Below are positions 9,443 to 21,335 of a stretch of DNA of 64,000 nt, in pieces. The notes under the pieces were generated by a model, which had not been told where the DNA came from, searched no databases, and saw nothing but the letters and a program-made list of their open reading frames with translations. Source of the DNA: Wallemia ichthyophaga EXF-994 (Eukaryota; Basidiomycota; Wallemiomycetes; Wallemiales; Wallemiaceae); assembly GCF_000400465.1 (NCBI RefSeq), contig NW_008806291.1:183925-247924 (forward strand). The letters run 5' to 3'. Position numbers and translations under genes: made by a program. Numbering within the stretch: the first letter of the stretch is position 1; every line of letters starts with the position of its first letter.

Positions 9443-9480
9443 GTGTAAAATACAATTTATATTTTAATCTTCAAACGCCC

Positions 9481-11866
9481 TCAAATACGCGCTGCCTTTT
9501 CAAATGCAATGGCGTCTTTGAATGATCTTCCAAGGAAATCTGGCTGCTTGACTTGATAGATTCTCACCAGCCAGTTCTCTGAAGTGAAAGCTTCTTCGAG
9601 GGATTCAAGCTGTGGGCCCTTTTTAGGCAGCTGAATTTGTCTCACTCGGTCAACCGCAGGTCTTGAACCGAACAATTCAGCGAATCTGTGATAAACCATC
9701 TTGTAGAGCACGCTGTTCTTCATTGCAGGTGCTGCACCTTCATCCATCCTGAACTCGCCTCTAGGTGTAAAGTAATCACGCTCGTGAATTTCATCTGGCC
9801 AGACACCCTCTGAGATCCTAACCATCCAGAGGAACTTGTTGATGTCATCGCCAGAGTACCCCAGCAACCCACCAAACACAACGAGCAGATGTGTGACGTC
9901 GTGTTTGCGCAGTATGTCATAGCTCACTTCTTCAGGCGACGCCATTATCTTTCCTACAGTGGCAATATGCGTGTTGTTCCATGTGTTGTTATCAACCAGT
10001 GTAGTCCTGCCAGCCATACCAGCCAATTGATAACCGTAATCCCACCAACTACCAACGACGGCATCTTCCGACGTTGTCTGGTTTAGCCAGTTGTACGCTT
10101 CTCTGAAGTCATCGATGTAGAGCGTTTCACCTTGTGGCGTCTTTGATGCTAGAACCACGGATGGTGAGGAGTAAGCGTTAGAAGTCACCCATGTTGAGTG
10201 GAAGACAAAGAAGATCAACATGAGCACCACGTTGATCAACACAACGAGGCGTGCATCAGGCGCTCTAATGCCTGCCTTTTCTTGCATTTTTTCTATCACC
10301 TTCTCCCTGGTAGATGAGATGGATGTGTCTTTCTTTGTTTTTTTGTTTTTTGGAGTGAAGGCTTTTTGCGAGGTATTATGCGAGACGTTGTGTTGAGTGT
10401 TATGGTCGGTCTCCTTGTTCTCCACCTGATGCTCCCCTTCAACGTCAGGATCTTGTATGTAATTGTCCAGGAGTGTAGAGAGGGCAACAGCAGCAGCCAC
10501 ACAGACGATTGGAGTGAGAGTGAGCATCAGTCTCACCATAACACTAGCAAAGTAACTTCCAAAGACAGCGTAGATGATAACAAAAACGCTAGCCTCTCCC
10601 TTGATACTATCGGACAGACGATGGAAGCAGAAGAAGACGCCGGCCGGGAAGAGGTAAATGAGCATCTGCAGATCAAAGAAGAATGATGGCCAGGAGGTGG
10701 GTTGGTGTTCGGAGACGGAAGCAACGATTGGAATATGTACCTTTGCATAACCGGTATCCCAAAGAGAGTAGAATCTGCCAGTCCATGGAGCAATAACACC
10801 CTTGTGCGATGCCAAGGCCATAGCAGCGACACCAACGACAAATCCTAAGACCAAAACAGACCTCAAGAGGGTGTCGAATTGCTGCTTTGATGGGAGGTGC
10901 TGACGGATGAGAGTGGAGAAGGCAATCAACTGGAGCAAACCAAATACACCCAATGCTGCCATGTGGTCAGCCGTTCCAACAGGATTGAAACCAACGAACG
11001 GAACTTGCATCGATGCTAGAGTACCGATTGTGTAGAAAGAGCAGTAGGAAATGTAGAGACGAGGGGAATATCTGCCCATCAAAACCAAGACGAAAGCGTG
11101 AAGAGGGATCATGTTGATAATGAAAGCATATCCACCCCATGCGGATACCATATAGTAGTAAGACATTGCAGTGATTGCACCCCAGAACGCACTGCCAAGA
11201 CGAAGAGACTTGACCCAGAGGTAAAAAGTGAACATGAGGAGGAAGATAGCGATAGCTTCGTTGTCGTAAGATCCAGCAACTGATCTAGATATGTAACCGG
11301 GAACGATGGCGATAAAAATGGCAGCTAACAGACCAGCTCTAGCGTCTTTAACTTCTTTGGTGAAAAGGTAGGTCGTGTAAGCAGTAAGAGCAGAGAAAGC
11401 GGGGGCGAGTAAGACGCAGATGTTTCTTATGTCGAGGGGGATGTTTATGGAGTGAAGAATGTTGTGGATGAGACCGGAAGTGAGCATTAGGCCTGGGTAG
11501 AGGGTGCCACCTGTTGCCCTGCCAAGGGGGTACCTGGAATTAGAGTAATTTGGTTATTTGGTGTGCCTTGCGAAATGTCTCAATGACCCACCACGACGTG
11601 TTATCATACCAGTTCCAAAAATGTTTGAAGCCGTGGTTTACGAGTACTTTAGTGGCACGGCTGAGATTTGAATATTAATCGGGCTATCAAATGACAGAAG
11701 CCACCCACAAATTGAACCACGGATCAAACTCATGGATAATCGACTCATGCCTGATTACACTAAATAAGCGTGAGCTAATAGCAGCGCCTGCTATAGCCAA
11801 GAGGGTGAATAGCTTTAGAAGGCTTTTTAGGGTGTTGTTTGTGTTATTTGCAGCACTCCCCGCCAT
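9481..11866 (-). CDS. STT3: Oligosaccharyltransferase catalytic subunit STT3
   Basis: Three exons, 11709-11866, 11592-11660 and 9481-11533 (introns 48 and 58 bp); 759 aa, close to the usual ~720-770. It transfers the Glc3Man9GlcNAc2 glycan to Asn-X-Ser/Thr in the ER lumen. Visible motifs: the first luminal acidic motif HEFDPWFNFRAT, SVAGSYDNEAIAI, about 11-13 membrane spans, the catalytic WWDYGYQLAG loop, DNNTWNNTHIA and the DK-type motif DINKFLWMVRIS. An Asn/Lys-rich cytosolic-looking insert (HNTQHNVSHNTSQKAF...) lies near residue 440. Its start is only 36 bp from the start of the divergent PDI gene, so N-glycosylation and disulfide formation enzymes share one promoter space. Confidence 0.95.
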
Positions 11867-11902
11867 GAATGTTCTTCCTGAGGTTGAAACGTTGCAACGT
11901 CA

Positions 11903-12766
11903 ATGAAATTATCAATTTTAGCTTATAATTTGATAGTGGCAGTAGCTGTGGCTGGTGTGGTGCAGCTAGACAGCAGCTCATTCAACCAAGCCATTCTATC
12001 CAACGATTATTCAACTTCATTCGTCGCTTTCACTGCTCCGTGGTGTGGACACTGCCAGAGACTACACGCACCCCTAAACCAGGCTGCAAATAGCTTGGAT
12101 GGCTTAGTCTCTTTTTACAACGTGGTCTGTCTCTTGTTCACGCCACGGCACTTCCCTCACCCCCAAACAGAACTGCGACGACTCAAAAAACTCAAACATT
12201 TGCTCAAAATACAATGTGAAAGGGTTCCCCACGCTGAAAATGTTCAATCGCGGATCTAAATCACCCCCAAAAGACTACAACGGTGAGCGTACTTCTGCGG
12301 CTATATCGGAGTGGGCGGGGAGAGAAATGAGGAATGTGGTTAGTCGATTGGGTGACTACGGTGCTCTCCAATCGTGGCTCAATAAGGACACACACTCCCC
12401 CCACATACTCGTATACACTGCCAAATCATCCACACCCACTCTCCTTAAAGCTTTAGGTCTGAAATTCCCAGGTGCTAAATTTGGAGTGATGAAGTCCACA
12501 TCACGTAATGCTGAAGTTAAGGATGCTTTAGGGTTAGGTGAGAATGATATACCCGCCCTATTCGTAATCACAGATGGCTCTATTGAGAATGCTGAAAGAT
12601 ATCAAGGTTTGTTGTAATTTGGAGTTTCTACACTTTCTTAACGTTCTGACACACTTTAGGCAAATTGAAATATAAACCACTTAACCAATACCTACAACAA
12701 ACACTGCCATCTCAATCGAAAACACCTCTTTCAAACGACTCAAAGAAGCCTAGAACTGAGTTGTGA
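11903..12766 (+). CDS. ER protein disulfide isomerase, single-thioredoxin-domain type (MPD1/PDIA6-like)
   Basis: Exons 11903-12124, 12171-12606 and 12660-12766 (introns 46 and 53 bp, donors GTCTGT and GTTTGT); 254 aa. An N-terminal signal peptide (MKLSILAYNLIVAVAVAG) precedes a thioredoxin domain with active site APWCGHC at residues ~46-52 and the cis-Pro motif KGFPTLKMF. A second, redox-inactive thioredoxin-like region follows (KALGLKFPGAKFGV, DIPALFVI). The spliced end is PRTEL, a possible weak H/KDEL-like retrieval signal. It catalyses disulfide formation and rearrangement in the ER lumen. The join through NVNCDDSKN restores the conserved sequence and confirms intron 1. Divergent from STT3 with a 36-bp gap, which suggests co-regulation of ER glycosylation and folding. 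Confidence 0.88.
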
Positions 12767-12877
12767 GTTGAGTTTAACACCAACTCGATTATATGTTTCA
12801 ATTTGTTGTAGTGAAAATTTTGCATGAAAGAGTGACATATTGACTCGGAGGCAATTAGCCACAGCCCAACCAAAACA

Positions 12878-14485
12878 ATGAGGAAGCTTTCATTAATGCG
12901 TGGAATAAGGGAAGAGGATTATGTCAAGTTGATTAGCGTTGATGGGTATGAGTATTCAATAGAGACTGCCACACTCCGGCGCCACTCGACGATAATGTCT
13001 ACGCTTTTTACTGGGTATGGGGGATGTACGGGTAAGCAGGATAATCAAGATAAGCAGGAAGTGCAATTCATCCCTACGCACACCACCAACTCATCGATCA
13101 CCACCCCCACCCGCTCGGCATTCGAGCATGACGACATGGAAGAACGCGGCACACTTGACACACAACCTATTATTGAAACACCCTCCGCACACACGCTCTC
13201 CCGCGTAGCCAGCAAGATACGCAACAAATGCACACCACTCTCTCACCAACGCTCCTCGTTCAGCGGTGGGAACAACAGCAACGGTAGTGGAGACAGTCAC
13301 AAGGCGTATACACAGGCACAATCGAGCATGAGCACCGGTGGTATCGGTCTCATGAACCGCTCAACCTCCTCTCTACCCTCACCACCACCACCCACTTGGC
13401 AGAAATTGCGGGGTGATTCTCCGAAACAGTCACAGTCACAGTCACAATCATGTTCACGGTCACTGCCGCGTCCACAATCACATGTTTCACTCTACTCTGG
13501 CCACTCTAGCTACTCGCATTACTCAGGTATGAAAAATTTAGCAGCTGCATCGCACGAGATAGTAAACACGCCGAGTATCCATAACTCTGCACAATCCGAT
13601 CACTCAAAGCACTCAACTCACCCTGCTCTCCCCGGCCTGGCTGAGGCTATTGAGCCACACTGCCAGAACACGCAGGGTGCTCTACGGGCAGTGCCTGCGG
13701 TGCGCAGTCGGTGTGGTGCCTGGAGCGATGTCTATAGGTGTAAGGATGAGGATGGTGATGCGAGTGGGAATGGCAATGGCATTAGACATAGAAATAGGAA
13801 TGACGATAACCATTGCAATCGCAATCCGCTCGCTGTGGAACCCTTGTCTAGCACACAAGACACGAAATGCACACCACACATACCTCGAACACCCCAAACA
13901 CCCCAAACACCCGACACTCCCGACACTCGCATCCGCTACTCGCACGCCAAGAAAAAGGTCTGGGTGAGTGAGGAAGCCCAAACGGTGGAGGCGTGGGTAA
14001 AAGCAATGAGAAGCGGGAGTGCGAGTGTAGACGCCAACACCCTCTCACTCACAAAGTTGCTAACATGTCTGCGCAAATACGACGACATGGCCACACTCAC
14101 ACTAATTGAAGAACATCTAGCTGATAGGACGACGGCGACGAACAGTCTCAATCATCTGCTTCTATCCAAACGACACAACCTGCATACATTGCACAGTGCG
14201 TCTGTCGTCAAAGTTCCCGCACACTTCCTGCCTCTCTTATCCTCAGAAGAGATTGACGAGATTGGGGGGAATGATATGAAAATCATCTTGAATAGCACTA
14301 ACACGCTTAATCTGTTACAGTTGTTGGTTTGTAGATGTTATTGGCGCTAGTTACTCTCTCACACCCAACAGGAATCTAACAGACTGCTCGTCAGTCCTTC
14401 CATGGCGTCAAAGCTCAGCGAATCACCTTGCTTGTCATTCAAGCTGCGCATACACAACGAAGACTACCTGACTATCGATATGTGA
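12878..14485 (+). CDS. BTB/Skp1-fold (elongin C-like N-terminus) protein with long disordered region
   Basis: Exons 12878-14326 and 14372-14485 (45-bp intron); 520 aa. Residues ~13-45 (YVKLISVDGYEYSIETATL, then STIMSTLF) match the first strand-helix part of the elongin C/Skp1/BTB fold, but the rest of that fold is not obvious. A ~330-residue region rich in Ser, His, Thr, Gln and Pro follows, with an SQSQSQS run, PSPPPP and PQTPQTPDTPDT. The last ~130 residues are helical (WVSEEAQTVEAWVKAM, FLPLLSSEEIDEIG) and may be BACK- or adaptor-like. It could be a Cullin adaptor; I cannot name an orthologue. The join after LLQLL through the second exon, ending EDYLTIDM, is inferred from splice sites. Confidence 0.55.
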
Positions 14486-14678
14486 TAAGACACAAGGCAC
14501 ACAAACGTATCCTTCTTGATTACGAAATTGCACCAATACACACATACACACACTTAATACTTGTAAAACATACATACATAGCTGTTATTGATGAAAAATC
14601 ATAAAGGATATACATAGAATCATTCAATGTCGTCGTCGTTGCTCATTGCTCATCGCTCGTTACTAGCTTTTGCGAGCT

Positions 14679-16714
14679 TCACTTCTTCACACTGCCTATG
14701 ACAGACTGAGGAGCATACTTCTGTATAACTCCTGGTGGATGAAGCATGTCAAACTCTTCTGTCGCGTCTCTGCCCGCATAGAGCATGATTGCCTTCTCGC
14801 CGCCTGGATGTTCAGGCAAGAAGTTTGTAACGTCCAAGACCTCATCATGGACAATAACCCAGCAATCGTCCTTAGATGTATGTTTCTTAACGTCTTCAAC
14901 AGTGAACTCTGATTTAGTTTCAGTCTTCTTTGATGCTGGCTCGTCGATCTTCTCGGGCTCCATTTGTGCAGTTGTTCTGTCACCTTGTCTAGCTGGCTCA
15001 CTTTGGGCTGGTGGTTGGGATGTGCCCGCGTTGCTGTCGTCCTGATGCCCCCAAGAGTACTCCAACGTCAGCTTCGAGTTGGATGGATCAATCCTAACCT
15101 TGGTCTCGAGCGGCTGACCGGCAACATGTGCACCCAACAATCCCAACCTCTGAGCAGCTTTACCGTTGAGATTCTCAGTGAGCATGTAGCGAGCTGCCGA
15201 ATCACCAGCCACCCTACCGAAGACAACACAGCCAAGAAGTGATGATCCACCCAATCTGTTGGCTCCGTGTACACCACCTGCTAACTCTCCACATGCAAAT
15301 AGACCCGGTATGGTACCTTGTTCGCCGAGAATCTCAGCGGAGGCGTTTATTTCAACACCACCCATAGTGAAGTGGAGAACTGGGGTCATTTGTGCGACAT
15401 GGAAGGTGTCGTCCATCTTCCACTCATCTCCTTTGTCAAAGAAAAACTTCTTGCCATATGGATCTTTCTTCTTGCCATGAGCAATATCGTTGTAGTCTTG
15501 GAACGTCTTGTTGAGTGCATCTGAAGAAACACCCATTTCCTTGGCGAGGTCGGAACCGTTGGTGAATTTTTTCATTAAGCCACGTCCGACATAGTGCTTG
15601 CAGTGCCATTCACTAGGGGTGTGTTAGTTGTATGAATATATTTATAAACAACTGACATTTGTCTGGATGCAGGACCATTTAATATCAAACGAATAGGATC
15701 TTTTTTAATTTCCCACATACGACCAGTGACATAATCACGATGACCAAGTTCATCACAGAATCTTTGACCTTGGTTGTCAACAAGTAGACCACCGACACCT
15801 CTAAGCGCCTCAGCAGCTAAGAACTTAACCTTGGAATCAGGTTCCTTGGGATCTACGAGACCGGTAGGATGAACTTGAACCTTCTCAAGATCAACGGCAG
15901 CGCCACCAATGCCAAGGACCATTTTATGACCGTCACCAGTGGACCAAGGACCGTTAGTGGTTGGGAGGTGCATTAAATCAGGGCGATGTTTAGCGAGTAA
16001 AGAGTTATCACCAAAATCAGCTGCATAACCACCTGTTGCGAGAATAACGGGACCTAATTCGGTGAATTTTTGACCATCTTTCTCATACTCAACGCCAGTG
16101 ACGGTAAGGTCATTATCCTGAAGTAAGCGGGTGACGCATGATTTTTTGAGAACATTTGCACGATTTGGTTGAGATTGAGCAAGGTCTTCGAGTTTCTCCA
16201 TCAAAGCGTAAGTGATAGTCATTCCAGGGAATTGGCCACCTTCACCGCGGTGAGTGCGTGGCTGTGAGTGACCACCAAGTCTTGCAACTTTAGATAAATC
16301 GAGTTTAAATTCCTCTGTGAGCCATTTAATAGCGTCACCTGATTTACCCGTGAGAACGTGAAGTAAATCATCCCTTGCGAGTTCTCTGGCTGACTTTTTA
16401 GAGTCTTGGAAGAAAACAGAGGATGAGTCCTTAATCTCATTTCTCATTTGAGCTTCAGTTCCAGCGCCATTTATTCCGCTTGTAGCTTTAGTTGAGTTGC
16501 CTCCAAAGAAAGATGCCTTGTCGATCACGACGACGTTTCCACCGCGTTCGAGGATGGTGTGTGCTGTGTGCGAATGAGCGGGCCAATCAGAATAAAGCTA
16601 TTACTCACCTGCAGACAGCCCGCTGAGACCGCCACCTAGATTTAAAAGTCAGATAGCTGTGAGTGGGTACACAGAACCACACTCACCGACTACGATTGTC
16701 TTTTGCTTGTCCAT
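14679..16714 (-). CDS. OSM1: Soluble fumarate reductase flavoprotein fused to cytochrome b5
   Basis: Four exons: 16687-16714, 16609-16635, 15657-16563 and 14679-15612; two are only 28 and 27 nt. 631 aa. The splice joins rebuild the FAD-binding Rossmann motif VVGGGLSGLSAAHTILERG. Further flavoprotein signatures are FFGGNSTKATSGINGAGT, GGHSQPRTHRGEG, ATGGYAAD and the C-terminal FAD motif GVHGANRLGGSSLLGC. The last ~80 residues are a cytochrome b5 domain (EDVKKHTSKDDCWVIVHD, heme ligands in HPGG and DMLHPPG). Such fumarate reductase-b5 fusions are known in fungi; they reoxidise FADH2 by reducing fumarate to succinate, for example to support ER or mitochondrial redox balance. No clear targeting sequence is seen. 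Confidence 0.9.
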
Positions 16715-16888
16715 CTATTTAAATTTTGCTATTTGAAGATGGTCGTTGTAGATCAAGAGCTACTTACCCGGTGAATAACCGTAACACCCTATCAAATCAC
16801 GTGGACCAATCACAGCGCGGGAATTTAAAAGTGAAATTTATACAAAACTAATTAATTGAAAATGAGAGGACGTCCAATCCCTCACCAG

Positions 16889-18030
16889 TTAATTTGTTTT
16901 TAATTTGCGTGGCTGTGATGTGACAACACTAAACGCCGCAGATCCAAGCTGGGTGAGAATGTTAAACGATGTAAAAGCGTACGATATCCCACACACCAAC
17001 ACACACAGTGTACCTAAAGTCATCTGGATATTCCAACCATTGCCATACCACCAGATGCTAAATATCAGTGAGAGTGCCTTCCTCAAGCTGAGAATGAGGT
17101 TGACGGAGAGATTCGATACTTTCTATTCGATTCTTTAGTCGATTTCGGTTTAAACACTGTTCAACTCACAGCAGTCAACTTATTAACCCCAGTAATGCAA
17201 ATTAACTGCGAAATCACATTCGCCAGTAGAAGGAGATACATGTGGGGTATATCCACGTTCACGCCCAATCCACTCACCCCCACTCGGCCCGATCGATGAA
17301 AATTCTCAAGCTGAGGAATCAGTGCGGGTAGGAAGAGTGGTATAAGGGGAATAGCTAGAATATGAGTATAGAAGAGCATCTCCGGCCACGTATGTGAGCC
17401 GTACTTTGCGTATATCTTCTCCTGACTAACTCCCATTAGGCTGGATAAGAGGAGGGCGAGGGAGAGTAATGAGATGCCAGCCATGTAATTTGCATAATCT
17501 GTATAATCTGAGTATTCTAAATTGCTAGTGTAATTGTATTCTTTAGCTGATGGATATGGGGAATATAGAGTGGTTAAAATGGTGCCTGCCGTGACTATAA
17601 CCACACAAATCACTTGTATCAAGGTATATCGCTTATTTAATACCACCCAACCTAATAACATGGATATACATAACCCAGAACACCGAAACACCATATGTAT
17701 CGGTAGTGGAATGCTAAACTTGAAAGCCAGATTGTTCAATATATTTACAGTAATGAAACCACAAACAATAAAAGCCCAATCATACAATGGTACTTGTCGT
17801 GATTTCAGTTGTGGGAGATGAGTGGATGGATTAAGACAAATGAAATTTGGCAGGTGATAAAGTGAAATAGCAGCGAATTGAGTGAACGTGAGCAAAACGC
17901 CAGCATCTGGAGCATTCCTCATCAAACCCTCCAAAGACCAAGCATTAGAGCAACAGCCACCGAAGATACCGAATAAAATGAATATCCAATCGTTGGATAT
18001 CAGTATCAGTAGCCAGCTTAATATATTCAT
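16889..18030 (-). CDS. Nucleotide-sugar transporter, SLC35B4/Yea4-like (UDP-GlcNAc type)
   Basis: Exons 17170-18030 and 16889-17122 (47-bp intron, phase 0); 364 aa with about ten membrane spans. Family motifs: FGGCCSNAWSLEGL, LLTFTQFAAISLYHLP, NILNNLAFKFSIPLPIHMVFR and the spliced GVNKLTAKVSNLSVNLILSL, followed by RKALSLIFSIWWYGN, the conserved final signature of the UAA family. Yeast Yea4 carries UDP-GlcNAc into the ER for chitin synthesis. The family is firm; the substrate is by homology. The start is 39 bp from that of the divergent MCUR1/Fmp32 gene. Confidence 0.88.
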
Positions 18031-18069
18031 CCCGTTAGTTGAATTCGTTGGCTGTCAACCACCAACTTG

Positions 18070-18708
18070 ATGTCGAAATTCATTCTTACAACCACCAAAC
18101 CATTCATACGGTCTGTTACTCAGTATGTTTCTTACAATCCCCGGCGCTACGTTACTTCCCCTCCAAACTCTACCGCCTTCGACACTCACGGCTTCGTCAA
18201 ACGTCTCGAGCAAGAAGGCGTCCCCAAGCAACAAGCAGAAGGCATCATGCTTGGTCTCTCCAATGTTATCGACGAGAGTGTCAGGAATATGGCTGCAGAT
18301 ATGGTCAGTCGTGCGGAACACGACAGAAATCACTATACCCAGAAAGTTGATTTTGCTGCCCTAAAATCTGAAATACAACTTCACGAGAAGAGCGACCTTA
18401 CCTCCCTTAAATCTGAAAACGAGAGACTTATGGGGGATGTAGAGAAACTCAAACAGAGATTGAGAGAGGAGATCACCCGCACTCAAGCTGGTGTCCGACT
18501 CGATTTGAACCTCGAGAAAGGAAGAGTCCGTGATGAATCCAGCGTTCAGGAACTTAAATTGAAGGAGGTGTCCGCGAGGATGGAGAGTGAAGTCGCTGCT
18601 GTACGCACACAAATGGAGTCATCTAAAATGGCACTATTACAGTACATTATTGGTATTCTCACTGGTGGTGGTGCACTCCTCCTCGCTTACCTGAGGTTGA
18701 TTACATGA
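18070..18708 (+). CDS. Mitochondrial MCUR1/Fmp32-family inner-membrane coiled-coil protein
   Basis: Single exon of 212 aa from the ATG at 18070. An N-terminal presequence rich in Arg/Thr (KPFIRSVTQYVSYNPRRYVT) precedes the family head FDTHGFVKRLEQEGVPKQQAE, a long coiled coil (residues ~85-185, DLTSLKSENERLMGDVEKLK) and a C-terminal transmembrane segment (LLQYIIGILTGGGALLLAYL). This is the DUF1640 layout of human MCUR1/CCDC90B and yeast Fmp32/Put7, linked to the calcium uniporter scaffold, cytochrome oxidase assembly and proline metabolism. Exact function in this fungus is not established. Confidence 0.88.
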   Translation: MSKFILTTTKPFIRSVTQYVSYNPRRYVTSPPNSTAFDTHGFVKRLEQEGVPKQQAEGIMLGLSNVIDESVRNMAADMVSRAEHDRNHYTQKVDFAALKSEIQLHEKSDLTSLKSENERLMGDVEKLKQRLREEITRTQAGVRLDLNLEKGRVRDESSVQELKLKEVSARMESEVAAVRTQMESSKMALLQYIIGILTGGGALLLAYLRLIT

Positions 18709-18768
18709 TTAGATAGATGGTTACTTAGTGTAAAGATATCCCTGTAATAAATACTCATACAACATGCT

Positions 18769-21324
18769 CTAGAATACAATACTAGTGAGTGCTTTTTGTG
18801 CCGCTTTCTTGGCTGCGTGGGGGTCTGAAGGTATGTGTTCAATGTCTTGATCCTGAGGTGTGGGTGTGTATGGATTTGCGGGTGCAGTTGCAGCAGGTGT
18901 CCCTTCTGCTACGGGTAATTTCGTTGTACTACTTGCACCACCTACACCACCCACGCCCCCCAGAATCCCCATCAACTCATCCAAAACCTCCCTGCCTGCC
19001 ATCCGCGACGACCTATCGAGAAAGTCCGGTGGGCTGAATGCGCTTTTGAGTTTCTGACCCACGTCCACATCCACATCCACATTCTCTCCATCAAACACAA
19101 CTTCATCACCGCCACGTCTAGGCAGTGAATCCGGGCTAGTCTGATCTAGAAGATAATCAGTAGCGTCGTCCTTCTCACTTGACATTCCATCGACATCCTT
19201 CGATGGGGCGTCGCTATAGTGTGTTTTTTCGATTGTAGAGTTGTTTGAGGTGTTAAATTCGATACCGAGTCCGCTAGCGTGGTCGTATCTGTCTTTCCCT
19301 GTCACATCACCATCTCTCCCTCCTTTCCTTTCTTTCCCTCCTCTCAAATCTCCATCTCCACCCACCTCATCCAACCCACATGCATACGACCGCAGTGCAT
19401 GGCTGAGAGGACGATGAGCGGTGCGGTAGAGAGAGTAATCCCCAGTAGCGTAGCAAGCAAAGAGGGTATCGTAGGCCTCTTCCAGATGACGGAGGGAGGC
19501 CAATGTGAGAGAGTGAGTGTGAGTGTGAGTGTGTGCGTGATTGCCACCACTCGTATTGCTCCAACTACTTCCACCATTTCCACCACTTTCATCACCCCTA
19601 CCTCCCCCGCCACCCAGCAATACCCCGTTTAACCGTCCGAGCGACCTAGCGAGATCGCGGACTACCCCCCTCACACCCCGCCAATACACCTCTGCTTTGC
19701 ACGTGTAACGGAGCGCTACGAGCGTCACCACGGCCACTTTGCGTGAGTCGTGAACGTGTTGGCGAAGCTCCCAAAGACGTGTCTTTGAAAGTACTGCTTT
19801 GGGTCTGCGTTGTGCGATGCTCGATGGTTTGATGAGGTGGGGAGGTGTGGTTGGTTGAGATTCTTGAGATACTTGAGACTCTTGAGATACTTGAGACTCT
19901 TGTGCTTGTTGTGGCTGCTGTGATTTTTCAGACTCTTGAGTGGCAAGTTGCTGCGACTGCTGAGGTTGTTGCACCTGACCCTCCTCACCCCCCTCACATA
20001 CCACCAAGCTGCTCTTACGCGACGCGGCAGGGGAAGGGGAGGGGGAGATATGAGTGATGGGAGTGCCGAAGCTGTTGCGAGTGAGAGGAGGGGCAGGTAT
20101 AGATGCCGTGGCTGCTGCGGCTGCTGGAGTGAGATTGGAGGTGGAAGCAAGTTGGAGGTGCTGCTGCGAGACAGCTCTCTGTCTAACAGTATGTGGAGGT
20201 GGTTTGACTGGATGTGGGTGTGAATGTGTTGCGCTCGTTGTGCTGTGTGCATCGTATGTGTTGTGCACTGCCGAGTGCGCCCGTGCTCGCGGTCTGTGGC
20301 GCCCTTGTGTGCCCATCTGCGTCACTACTCCTGTGTGCATCTCTAATAAGGACCGTTCAGGGTTGTAGTCGGTGTGGGCGTCTTTTACCTCGTGCTCTTT
20401 TTCTCCTTGCTCTGTCTCAATGCCTCGACTGTCCCGACTCGCCCTTTTACCTCCCTTGCCTCCCTCAAAAGCCCTGTTGACAGGTGAATGAACGTAGGTG
20501 ATGGTGGGGGAGGTGCGTGGGGTGATATAAGTGCTGTGGTGGGGTATGTGGTTGTTTCTAGGGGAATTATTAGGGTGGTTAGTGTGATTCACCTGACCTA
20601 ACTGACTCGAGTGACTCGATTGAGCTGAATGCGTAGAGTTACGCGTATACATAGCCTCCAGAGCCACCCGCTTATCATTGTCAACGAGGTGTTTGAGTGA
20701 TTGGGTGTGTTCGCTGAAAGTGTCCTGGATTCTACTCAGCGTGTCATACACAACTGTCTTCTTATGTGTGTTTAAAGAGGGTTGAGTAAGGATGTTGAAT
20801 GTAGTAACGTCAGAAATCTCACACTCGCGCAGAATGGCCTGCAAATAAGCCATAACCTGTGTTCTGGATGTGGGAGTGTGTAGGAAGGCTATTGAAGAGA
20901 GAGTAATCAGGATAATAAGGGTGTTTAGCGGGTGGAATAGCAACCATACTACCCCGCCAAACAACTGTATATTGAGAAAAGAGTGAAAATTGTTCATATC
21001 ATCCAAATCATTGAGATTATCAAGGCCATTGATATAGCTCACTCCGGCTGTGTTTATAGGGTGTGTACCGAGGAGATAAGAGCTGATGAAGGAAAACTGG
21101 AGATTAGCTGGATTTATATCGATTGAACCGGGTAATTGAGTGGGTATAGTCGGTGTCGTCGGTGTCGTCGGTGCTATTGTCTGCGTAACATCCACATCAT
21201 CCACGCCATCCACCTCCATACCAATTTCTAGTAAATCCTTATAAGCCAGGCTATACCCGCGCTACAACCACTCACCCCTCATATAATCATCAATTGGTGT
21301 ATCTCCAAATACAACACTCTCCAT
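18769..21324 (-). CDS. Large membrane-associated protein of unknown function, low-complexity rich
   Basis: Two exons, 21276-21324 and 18769-21227 (48-bp intron); 835 aa. The added first exon (MESVVFGDTPIDDYM) joins in frame. One strong hydrophobic region at residues ~105-140 (FGGVVWLLFHPLNTLIILIT, then LSSIAFLHT) looks like one or two membrane spans, followed by a helical part (LSRIQDTFSEHTQSLKHLVD). The middle is disordered: Ser/His/Thr/Pro-rich, a SQESQVSQESQ repeat encoded by tandem 15-bp units near 19860-19910, and a Gly-rich loop. Towards the end a structured segment (SLRHLEEAYDTLFACYATGD, ALRSYACGLDEVGG) recurs. I do not recognise the family. The start codon is 11 bp from that of the divergent YEATS gene. 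Confidence 0.7.
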
Positions 21325-21335
21325 TTTCCACCTCG

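Noticed and set aside
13030-13056. 27-bp GTAAGC...CAG stretch in the BTB-like gene as an intron
   Set aside because: Too short compared with all other introns here (at least 42 bp) and in frame if retained.
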